A stretch of DNA of 64,000 bases from assembly GCF_013409345.1 (NCBI RefSeq), contig NZ_JACCBB010000001.1, positions 3,906,001 through 3,970,000 on the forward strand. The letters are read 5' to 3'. Shown in pieces: positions 49,879-57,208 of the stretch. A model generated the notes under the pieces. It had not been told where the DNA came from. It saw nothing but the letters and a program-made list of their open reading frames with translations, and ran no database searches. This DNA is from Kineococcus aurantiacus (GTDB lineage: Bacteria; Actinomycetota; Actinomycetes; Actinomycetales; Kineococcaceae). Position 1 is the stretch's first letter; each line of letters opens with the position of its first letter. The position numbers and the translations under genes are program-made.

Positions 49879-50742
49879 GTGATCCCCGACCCACCGGCCG
49901 CTCCCACGTTGCAGCAGGTCGTCGACGCGCTCGAGGCCATGCACCCCCTGGAGTGGGCGCAGCCCTGGGACGCGGTGGGCCTGGTCTGCGGTGACCCCGC
50001 CGCGCCCGTGCGCCGCGTCCACTTCGCCGTCGACCCGGTCGCCGAGGTCGTCGAGGAGGCCGTCGCGGCCGGCGCGGACCTGCTCGTCACCCACCACCCG
50101 CTGCTGCTGCGCGCCGTGCACTCGGTCGCCGCGACGACCCCCAAGGGCGCGGTGGTGCACCGCGCGGTCCGCGCCGGGCTGGCGATCTACGTGGCGCACA
50201 CCAACGCCGACGCGGGGGCGCCGGGGGTCTCCGACGCCCTGGCGCGGGTCCTCGACCTCGACCACCTCGTGCCGCTGGAACCCCTGCCGGGGCGCCCGGA
50301 CCTGGGCATCGGCCGGGTGGGCGACCTCGCGGCCCCCGAGCGCCTGGGCGACTTCGCCGACCGGGTGGCCGCCGCGCTGCCCGGCACCGAGCAGGGCGTC
50401 CGGCTCGCCGGCGACCCCGACGCGCTCGTGCAGCGCGTCGCGGTGTGCGGCGGGTCCGGGGACAGCCTGTTCGACCGGGTGCGCGCCAGCGGCGCCGACG
50501 TCTACGTCACGGCCGACCTGCGCCACCACCCGGCCTCGGAGGCCCGCGAGCGCGCCGCCTTCGAGGACGGCCGCCCGCACCTCGTCGACGTGGCGCACTG
50601 GGCGAGCGAGTGGCCCTGGCTGGCCGGCTGCGCCGACCGCCTGGTGGTGGCCCTGGCCGCCGGCGGCCGTACCGTGGCTGCCCACGTGTCCACCACGCGC
50701 ACCGACCCCTGGTCGCTGCGCGTCCCCAGCCGAGGAGAGTGA
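49879..50742 (+). CDS. Nif3-like dinuclear metal protein
   Basis: 287-residue NIF3/YbgI family protein. Metal ligands appear in VTHHPLLLRAV and VAHTNADAG at the N-terminal half and in VDVAHWASEW near the end. Members form hexameric rings with two metal ions; a GTP cyclohydrolase-like role has been proposed but is not settled. GTG 49879. It leads an operon with the zinc-ribbon and RNase H genes, the conserved actinobacterial order (Rv2230c-Rv2228c). Confidence 0.9.
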   Translation: MIPDPPAAPTLQQVVDALEAMHPLEWAQPWDAVGLVCGDPAAPVRRVHFAVDPVAEVVEEAVAAGADLLVTHHPLLLRAVHSVAATTPKGAVVHRAVRAGLAIYVAHTNADAGAPGVSDALARVLDLDHLVPLEPLPGRPDLGIGRVGDLAAPERLGDFADRVAAALPGTEQGVRLAGDPDALVQRVAVCGGSGDSLFDRVRASGADVYVTADLRHHPASEARERAAFEDGRPHLVDVAHWASEWPWLAGCADRLVVALAAGGRTVAAHVSTTRTDPWSLRVPSRGE

Positions 50743-50750
50743 GCGGGGCG

Positions 50751-51494
50751 ATGCCCAAGGCTCCCGCCATCGACCAGCAGCGTCTGCTGGACCTGCAGAC
50801 CGTCGACACCCGTCTGGCCCAGCTCGCGCACCGCCGGAACACCCTGCCCGAGCAGGCCGAGCTCGACGGGCTGGTCAAGGAGCGGCAGCGGTCCGCGGAC
50901 ATGCTCGTCGCCGCCCGCACCCTCGTCGGCGACGTCGAGCGCCAGGTCGCCAAGGCCGAGGCCGACGTCGCGCAGGTGCGCGAGCGCGCCGACCGCAACC
51001 GCAAGCGCCTGGAGACCGGGACCGGCTCGGCCAAGGACCTGCAGGGGCTGCAGCACGAGCTGGAGTCCCTGGGCCGCCGCCAGGGCGTCCTGGAGGACGA
51101 GGAGCTCGTGGTCCTCGAGCGCCTGGAGCAGGTGCAGTTCGCCGCGGCCGAGCTGACGACGACCGACGGCGAGCTGGCCGACCAGATCGCCGAGGTCACC
51201 GCCCGCCGCGACGGCGCCCTGGCCGAGATCGCCGCGGAGGAGACCGCCGTCCTGGCCCGCCGGCAGGCGATCGTCATGGGCGTCGACGACGCCCTCGTCG
51301 CCCTCTACGAGAAGGTCCGCGCCCCGCGCGGCGGGGTCGGCGCGGCGCTGCTGCGCTCGCGCCGGTGCGGCGGCTGCCAGCTGGAGCTGAACGCCTCCGA
51401 CCTGGCCGAGATCCGCAAGGCGGCCTCCGACGACGTCGTGTTCTGCGAGGAGTGCGGGCGGATCCTCGTCCGGACGGAGGAGTCGGGTCTTTGA
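50751..51494 (+). CDS. Coiled-coil protein with C-terminal C4 zinc ribbon
   Basis: 247 residues: a long antiparallel coiled coil (about residues 10-185, rich in Glu/Arg/Leu heptads) followed by a zinc ribbon with CGGCQLEL and CEECGRIL (two CxxC pairs). Homologues (Rv2229c, CT398/FlgZ-like) occur next to Nif3 and RNase H and are thought to bind nucleic acid or partner proteins. ATG 50751 has GAGGAGAG upstream. Its stop overlaps the TTG start of the next gene by four bases (TTGA). Confidence 0.9.
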   Translation: MPKAPAIDQQRLLDLQTVDTRLAQLAHRRNTLPEQAELDGLVKERQRSADMLVAARTLVGDVERQVAKAEADVAQVRERADRNRKRLETGTGSAKDLQGLQHELESLGRRQGVLEDEELVVLERLEQVQFAAAELTTTDGELADQIAEVTARRDGALAEIAAEETAVLARRQAIVMGVDDALVALYEKVRAPRGGVGAALLRSRRCGGCQLELNASDLAEIRKAASDDVVFCEECGRILVRTEESGL

Positions 51495-52567
51495 GCGCGG
51501 TCCTTCGGGTCGAGGCCGACGGCGGCTCACGGGGCAACCCCGGCCCGGCGGGTTTCGGGGCCGTCGTCAAGGACGCCGCCACGGGTGAGGTCCTGGCCGA
51601 GGTCGCCGAGTCGATCGGCCGGGCGACGAACAACGTCGCCGAGTACCGCGGGCTCATCGCGGGCCTGAAGGCGGCCCGGGCGATCGACCCCGGCGCGCGC
51701 GTGGAGGTCCGGATGGACTCCAAGCTCGTCGTGGAGCAGATGTCCGGCCGCTGGCAGGTCAAGCACGCCGACATGCGCGTCCTGGCCCAGGAGGCGCGGG
51801 CGCTGGCCGGCGGGGACGTCGACTTCGGCTGGATCCCGCGCGCGCAGAACTCCCACGCCGACCGGCTGGCGAACGAGGCCATGGACGCCGCGGCCGCCGG
51901 CAAGCAGTGGCAGCGGACCGCGGCCCCGACCGGCAGGCCCGCGGCGCCGGCGAACCCCGACGCGCCGCCGACGACGATCGTCCTGGTCCGGCACGGGTCC
52001 ACGGCGCTGACCGAGCAGCGCCGGGTCTCCGGCCGCTACGGCGAGGACCCCGCGCTGTCGGAGCGGGGGCGGGCCGAGGCGGTCGCCGCCGCCGCCTGCC
52101 CGGACGTCGTCGGGGCCGACGTCGTGCTGTCCTCGACACTGCGCCGCTCGCGGGAGACCGCGCGGGCCATCGCTGACCGCCTCGGGCTGGAGGTGACGGT
52201 CGACCCGCTGTGGGACGAGACGGACTTCGGCGACTGGGACGGCCTGACGGCCGGGGAGGTCGTCAAGCGCTGGCCCGCGGAGTTCGCCGCGTGGAACGAG
52301 TCCGGGTCCGCGGCCCCGCCCGGCGGGGAGTCGCTGCTCACCGTGGAGCGGCGCGTCCTTCAGGCCCGGGACGCGCTGCTGCGGCGGTGGGCGGGCCAGC
52401 GGGTCGTCCTGGTCACCCACGGCGACCCGCTGCGCGTGCTGCTGCGCTCGGTGCTGGGGGTCGGGCCGCAGATGCAGCGCCGCATCCACGTCGACCCCGG
52501 GTCCCGCACGCTGCTGCGCTACCGCGCCGACGGCACGTCGGAGGTGCTGGCGGTCAACCGGCTCTGA
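51491..52567 (+). CDS. Bifunctional RNase H type I / histidine phosphatase
   Basis: 358 residues fusing RNase HI (about 1-140; RVEADGGSRGNPGPAGFG, AEYRGLIAGL, RMDSKLVVEQ, RAQNSHADRLAN carrying the D-E-D-D catalytic set) to a phosphoglycerate-mutase-like phosphatase (about 155-358; LVRHGSTALTEQRRVSG, with the second catalytic His in VTHGDPLRVLL). The M. tuberculosis counterpart is Rv2228c, which removes RNA from hybrids and has alpha-ribazole-type phosphatase activity. TTG 51491 is the start fitting the N-terminal strand and a four-base overlap. The 3' end overlaps the convergent MMPL gene by 49 bases. Confidence 0.92.
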   Translation: MSAVLRVEADGGSRGNPGPAGFGAVVKDAATGEVLAEVAESIGRATNNVAEYRGLIAGLKAARAIDPGARVEVRMDSKLVVEQMSGRWQVKHADMRVLAQEARALAGGDVDFGWIPRAQNSHADRLANEAMDAAAAGKQWQRTAAPTGRPAAPANPDAPPTTIVLVRHGSTALTEQRRVSGRYGEDPALSERGRAEAVAAAACPDVVGADVVLSSTLRRSRETARAIADRLGLEVTVDPLWDETDFGDWDGLTAGEVVKRWPAEFAAWNESGSAAPPGGESLLTVERRVLQARDALLRRWAGQRVVLVTHGDPLRVLLRSVLGVGPQMQRRIHVDPGSRTLLRYRADGTSEVLAVNRL

Positions 52568-54579
52568 CGGTGCGCCCCGCCGGGGGAGTCGAGGCGGCTG
52601 GGCCACCACACCCGGTGGCCCAGCAGCGCGAACAGCGCCGGGACGAGGACGGTGCGGACCAGCAGGGTGTCCAGCAGCACCCCGATGCCGACGACGACGC
52701 CGATCTGGGTGAGCACGATGAGCGGCAGGACGCCGAGGACGGCGAACACCGCGGCCAGCAGGACCCCCGCGCTAGTGATGACGCCCCCGGTGACGGCCAC
52801 CGCCACGCGCACCGCCTCCCGGGTGCCCAGCTGCGGGGTCTCCTCCCGGACGCGGGTGACGAGGAAGATGTTGTAGTCCACCCCCAGCGCGACGAGGAAC
52901 AGCAGCGACAGCAGCGGCACCTGGGTGTCGAGGGCGGGCATCCCGGCCAGCTGCGTGAACACCAGGTTCGCCGCACCGAGGGCCGCCAGGTACGTCGCCA
53001 GGACCGTGGCGACGAGCAGCAGCGGCGCCACGAGGGAGCGCAGCAGCACGACGAGGACGACCAGGACCACGAGGACGACGAGCGGGGTCACCACGCGCAG
53101 GTCCCGCACGGTCGCGGTCCGCACGTCGAGGGCCTGCGCCTCGGTGCCGCCGACCAGCGCGCCGTCGGGCAGGGCGTCCCGCAGCGCCTGGACGGTGGCG
53201 CGGCTGGCCGCGGTGCCCGGGTCGGCGGCCAGCCGGGCCAGGAGCTCGGTGGTGCCCGCGGCGCTGCGGCCCACGGTGACCGAGGTGACGCCCTCGACCG
53301 CCGCGGCGGCGGTCCGGACGGCCTCCACGCCACCGGGCACGTCGCTCGTGACGTCGCTGGTGAGGAGGACCTGCGCGGGTTCGGCGGCTGCACCGGGGAA
53401 GTGCTCGGACAGCGTGCGCGAACCGTCGACGGAGTCGGCGCTGACCCGGAACTGCTCCGTCTGGGACAGCCCGAGCGTCGCCCCGCTCAGCCCGGCGCCG
53501 AGCACCGCCAGCAGCGCGACCGAGCCGACCACGACCCGCACGGGCCGGGCCAGGACCGCGCCGGCGATGCGGGCCCACACGCCCGTGCGGGTCGTGTCCT
53601 TCGAGCCCACGGTCGGCACGAACGGCCAGAACAGCCGGCGCCCGCAGACGACGAGGGCGCTGGGCAGGACGAGCAGCCCGAAGACGAGCGCGACGACGAT
53701 GCCGATGGCGGCGTCCCGGCCGATGGTCCGGTCGCTGGGCAGGACGGCGGCCTGGAGGGTCAGCAGCGCGAGGACCACCGTGACGGCGCTCGCGGCGATG
53801 GCGGGCCCGGCGCCCCGCAGGGCCGCGCGCATGGCGGCCCGCCGGTCGGGTTCGCGGCGCAGCTCCTCGCGGTAGCGGGCGATGAGCAGCAGCGCGTAGT
53901 CGGTGCCGGCGCCGAAGACGAGGACGCTGGTGATGCCCGTCGCGGAGGGGTCGACGGGGGTGTCGGTGAGGCGGCCGACGAGTTCGAGCAGCTGGGTCGT
54001 GACCTGGTCGGCGGTGCCGACGACGACCAGCGGGACCAGCCACAGGACGGGGGAGCGGTACGTCACGAGCAGCAGCAGCGCGACGACGCCGGCGGTGACG
54101 AGCAGCAGGCGGGTGTTGGCCCCGGAGAAGGAGTCGGCGATGTCGACGCTGAAGGCCGGGCCGCCGGTGACCTGGACGTCCAGGCCGGCGGGCAGGTCCC
54201 GGCCGGCGCGCTCGCGCACGTCGGCCACGGTCTGCGCGAGCTGCTCGCGGGGGACGTCGACGGGCACGGTGAGGGTGACGACGGCGGCTTCGCCGTCCTG
54301 GCTGGGCACAGGGGTGCCCAGCGCCGCGGCGGCCCGCAGGTCCTGGGGGGTGAGGGCGCCGTCGCGGGAGTAGACGACGAGCAGGGCGCCCCGGCCGTCG
54401 TCGGGCAGCTGCCCGGCCAGGGCGGCCGCGCGCACCGACTCGCTGGAGGCGGGGGGTCCGCCGGTGGCGGCGGAGGTGCCGTCGGGGGCCTGGCCGCTGA
54501 CGGCGTTGACGACGCCGGTCAGGACCAGGGCGGCGAGCAGGACGAGCCAGGCCGTCAGCCGGCCGGTCAGGGTGCGCAC
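52519..54579 (-). CDS. MMPL/RND-family transporter
   Basis: 686-residue membrane protein with 12 predicted helices in two RND-like halves, each with a large extracellular loop after its first helix. GTDYALLLIARYREEL and GVDYNIFLVTRVREE hold the proton-relay (G)xDY motifs of the MMPL family. Such proteins export lipids or drugs by proton motive force. GTG 54579 has AGAGG upstream. Divergent from a MarR regulator with an operator between them, so probably inducible efflux. Its C-terminal tail is encoded antisense to the RNase H gene end. Confidence 0.93.
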   Translation of the reverse strand: MRTLTGRLTAWLVLLAALVLTGVVNAVSGQAPDGTSAATGGPPASSESVRAAALAGQLPDDGRGALLVVYSRDGALTPQDLRAAAALGTPVPSQDGEAAVVTLTVPVDVPREQLAQTVADVRERAGRDLPAGLDVQVTGGPAFSVDIADSFSGANTRLLLVTAGVVALLLLVTYRSPVLWLVPLVVVGTADQVTTQLLELVGRLTDTPVDPSATGITSVLVFGAGTDYALLLIARYREELRREPDRRAAMRAALRGAGPAIAASAVTVVLALLTLQAAVLPSDRTIGRDAAIGIVVALVFGLLVLPSALVVCGRRLFWPFVPTVGSKDTTRTGVWARIAGAVLARPVRVVVGSVALLAVLGAGLSGATLGLSQTEQFRVSADSVDGSRTLSEHFPGAAAEPAQVLLTSDVTSDVPGGVEAVRTAAAAVEGVTSVTVGRSAAGTTELLARLAADPGTAASRATVQALRDALPDGALVGGTEAQALDVRTATVRDLRVVTPLVVLVVLVVLVVLLRSLVAPLLLVATVLATYLAALGAANLVFTQLAGMPALDTQVPLLSLLFLVALGVDYNIFLVTRVREETPQLGTREAVRVAVAVTGGVITSAGVLLAAVFAVLGVLPLIVLTQIGVVVGIGVLLDTLLVRTVLVPALFALLGHRVWWPSRLDSPGGAHRQSRLTASTSDVPSAR

Positions 54580-54600
54580 GGGAACCTCTTTCGCTGAACT

Positions 54601-54615
54601 TCTCAGTCACTGAGA
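54601..54615. promoter_or_regulatory. Palindromic MarR-type operator
   Basis: TCTCAGT-C-ACTGAGA is a perfect inverted repeat 22 bases upstream of the MMPL start and 34 bases upstream of marR. It covers the likely -35 region of marR, whose -10 box may be TAGGGT at 54634-54639. Confidence 0.75.
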
Positions 54616-54648
54616 TTTCTAGCGCGGAAGCGGTAGGGTGGCAACCCG

Positions 54649-55134
54649 ATGAGCAGCATGTACCGACCGCGCGACACCCCGCGGGCCCGCCGCGAGCAGG
54701 AGATCGTCGACGACCTGCGCGACCTCGTCGGCACGTCCGAACGCATCGCGCACGCCTTCGCCCACCGCCACGGCCTGCACCCCACCGACCTGCAGGCGCT
54801 GATCCACGTCATGCGCCGCGAGGCCGCCGACGACCCCCTGACGGCCGGTGAGCTCGCCGGGCTGCTCGACGTGACGACCGGGGCGGCCACCGGCGTCGTG
54901 GACCGGCTGGAGAAGCACGGCCACCTGCGCCGCGACCGCTCCGACACCGACCGCCGCAAGGTGTTCCTGCGCTACGCCGAACCCGGCCAGGAACTCGCCA
55001 CGCGCTTCTTCGGGCCCCTGGGCCGGCGCAGCGACGCCGTCATGGAGCGCTTCGACGACGCCGAGCTGGAGGTCGTGCACCGCTTCCTGGCCGGCATGCG
55101 GCAGGCCTTCGAGGAGCACCACCGGGACCTGTGA
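54649..55134 (+). CDS. MarR-family transcriptional regulator
   Basis: 161-residue winged-helix dimer: GLHPTDLQALIHVMRREA, LTAGELAGLLDVTTGAATGV (recognition helix) and the wing DRLEKHGHLRRDRSDTDRRKV. It should repress the divergent MMPL exporter and itself by the palindrome in between, and be released by the exported compound. ATG 54649 has no clear Shine-Dalgarno and a -10 box nine bases upstream, so the transcript may be leaderless; ATG 54658 is an alternative. Confidence 0.93.
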   Translation: MSSMYRPRDTPRARREQEIVDDLRDLVGTSERIAHAFAHRHGLHPTDLQALIHVMRREAADDPLTAGELAGLLDVTTGAATGVVDRLEKHGHLRRDRSDTDRRKVFLRYAEPGQELATRFFGPLGRRSDAVMERFDDAELEVVHRFLAGMRQAFEEHHRDL

Positions 55135-55141
55135 ACCCCGG

Positions 55142-55161
55142 CCCGCGGACCGGCCCGCGGG
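55142..55161. terminator. Hairpin after marR
   Basis: CCCGCGG (55142-55148) pairs with CCGCGGG (55155-55161). It lies seven bases after the marR stop, in the spacer to the convergent permease gene. No T-tract. Confidence 0.45.
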
Positions 55162-55228
55162 TCAGGACCGGCGACGTCGTGGACCTGGCCAGCCCCGGCG
55201 CGGGGCGGGGCCGTCGGTGGCGGGGCCG

Positions 55229-56377
55229 TCAGCGGACGAGCTGGAGCGCGGCCGTCGCCGCGGGCACGCACACGAGGGCGCCGACCAGCCCCAGCAGGGC
55301 GAACCGCGGCAGCGACACCCGCACCCCGCGGGCCCGGCAGCGGTCCAGCCACAGCAGCGTCGCCAGCGAGGCCCACGGGGTGACCAGCGGGCCGAGGTTC
55401 ACCCCGACGAGCACCGCCACGAGCCGGGCGGCGCTGCCGGCCAGCGGTTCGACGGCCAGGTAGGCGGGCAGGTTGTCGGCCACGTTCGCGGTCAGGGCCG
55501 CCGTCCCGGCCAGCCGCAGGTGGTCCCCGAACGACTCACCCGTCCCGGCCAGCGGGCGCAGCAGGTCCTCCAGGCCGTGCACCTGGGCGGCCTCGACGAC
55601 GAGGAACAACCCGCTGACCAGGACGACCGTGCGCCACGGCAGCAGCCCGAACCGCAGGGCCTCCCGGCGGCGCACTGCGAACACCGCGACGAGGACGGCG
55701 GCGGCCACGGCGGCCGGGACCGCCGGGGTGATCCCGCTGACGAACGCCGGCGCGAGCAGCGCGCACACGACCGCCGAGGTCCTGAACAGCACCGGGTCCC
55801 GCGGCGGCGCAGCGGGGGGCGGGTCGTAGCGGCCGCGCAGCCGCCGCCGGTACGCCAGCCCCAGGACCAGCACCGCCCCGGCGAGGCCGGCCAGGAACGG
55901 CGCCCACGTCAGCCCCGCGAAACCCACCGTGCCGCGCACGCCGAAACCCTCCAGCGTGCGCAGGCCGATGAGGTTGGTCAGGTTGGAGACGGGCAGCAGC
56001 AGCGAGGTGGTGTTCGCCAGCCACACCGTCGTCACCGCGAACGGCAGCGGGTCCAGGCGCAGCTGCGCGGCGAGCGCCAGGACCACGGGCGTCAGCAGGA
56101 CGGCCGTCGTGTCCAGGGACAGCACGACCGTCGCGAGGGTCCCCAGGGCGACGACCAGCAGCCACAGCAGCCACGTCCGGCCCCGGCCGACCCGGGCCGC
56201 CAGCCGGGCGGCGGCGTCGAAGACCCCCGCTTCGTCGGCCAGTTCCGCCACGACGGTGACGGCCAGGAGGAAGGCCAGGACGGGCCCGGCCCGCCCCGCG
56301 ACCTCGGACAGGCCGTCACCGCCCAGCAGGCCGGTGACGACGACGACGACCCCGGCGATCCCGCTCACCCACCACAC
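55229..56377 (-). CDS. ArsB/SLC13-type anion permease
   Basis: 382-residue membrane protein with about ten helices. LSLDTTAVLLTPVVLALA, VSNLTNLIGLRTLEGFG and LTANVADNLPAYLAVEPL have the hairpin-loop NLTN/N-P patterns of the ion-transporter superfamily (ArsB, NhaD, SLC13). The transported anion cannot be told. GTG 56377 is one base after the yaaA stop, so both are one operon. Confidence 0.82.
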   Translation of the reverse strand: MWWVSGIAGVVVVVTGLLGGDGLSEVAGRAGPVLAFLLAVTVVAELADEAGVFDAAARLAARVGRGRTWLLWLLVVALGTLATVVLSLDTTAVLLTPVVLALAAQLRLDPLPFAVTTVWLANTTSLLLPVSNLTNLIGLRTLEGFGVRGTVGFAGLTWAPFLAGLAGAVLVLGLAYRRRLRGRYDPPPAAPPRDPVLFRTSAVVCALLAPAFVSGITPAVPAAVAAAVLVAVFAVRRREALRFGLLPWRTVVLVSGLFLVVEAAQVHGLEDLLRPLAGTGESFGDHLRLAGTAALTANVADNLPAYLAVEPLAGSAARLVAVLVGVNLGPLVTPWASLATLLWLDRCRARGVRVSLPRFALLGLVGALVCVPAATAALQLVR

Positions 56378-56378
56378 G

Positions 56379-57122
56379 TCAGGGCGCCTCGACCTCGAGC
56401 GTCCACGACCCGCCGCGCCGGGACGGTTCGAGCAGCTTCGCCCCGAACGCCTCGACGACCGCGTCGTGCAGGGCGGCGGGTGTGCGCGGCGGCCGGCCCG
56501 GGCGCGTGAGCAGGTGGCGGGCGACGAGCCCGCGCGTGTGCTTGGCGGCGTGGGAGACGACCTTGCCGCCGGAGAGGACGCGCACGCCCACCGTGCGCCG
56601 GGCCGTGTCCGCGTCCGGCGCCCACGCGGCCGCGTACGCCGCGGACCGGCAGTCCACGACGACGCCCCGGGGCGCCAGGACCTCGGCGAGCCGCGGTCTC
56701 CAGAACGCGGCCAGCGGCCCGACGCCGGGCAGCGAGGTGCCCATCGACAGCCGGTAGCCCGGGACCCGGTCGCGCGGCCGCAGCACGCCCCACAGGGCGG
56801 ACACGACCAGCACCCGCTCCGCCGCCGCGGCGGGCAGCGTCGGCAGGTCCAGGGCGTCGTACAGGACGCCGGTGTAGACCTGCGACACCTTCGCCGCCGG
56901 CCGGGTCCGCAGCGTCGTGTTGGCGGCGACGACGTCGGCCAGGCTCGCCCCGGCCCCCAGCAGGTCCGCGGCGTCCGGGCGGGCGGACACCTCGACGAGC
57001 GCGTCGAGGACCTGCTCGCGGGCGGCCGTCAGGGCGGGGTGGGACAGGGCGTCGAGACGCGCGGGGGCACCGCGCTGCGGCCCCGCCCACTTGGTCTCCG
57101 ACGGCGGGAGCAGCACGAGCAC
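56379..57122 (-). CDS. yaaA: YaaA-family (DUF328) peroxide-stress protein
   Basis: 247 residues with LVLLPPSETKWAGPQRG at the start, VYTGVLYDALDLPTLP, LVVSALWGVLRPRDRVPGYRLSMG and DCRSAAYAAAW, all typical of YaaA. In E. coli YaaA limits free iron during peroxide stress. Start GTG 57122 is set by the family's N-terminus; GTG 57116 is an alternative, and no clear ribosome-binding site is seen. Co-transcribed with the anion permease. Confidence 0.9.
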   Translation of the reverse strand: MLVLLPPSETKWAGPQRGAPARLDALSHPALTAAREQVLDALVEVSARPDAADLLGAGASLADVVAANTTLRTRPAAKVSQVYTGVLYDALDLPTLPAAAAERVLVVSALWGVLRPRDRVPGYRLSMGTSLPGVGPLAAFWRPRLAEVLAPRGVVVDCRSAAYAAAWAPDADTARRTVGVRVLSGGKVVSHAAKHTRGLVARHLLTRPGRPPRTPAALHDAVVEAFGAKLLEPSRRGGSWTLEVEAP

Positions 57123-57208
57123 GAGGCGGGAGCCTACGGGACGCCCCTGTGACCTGCGCTTCCCCTTCGAGGACGCCCCGGCGGGCCCGTGCGGGGCGGG
57201 GGCGGGCC

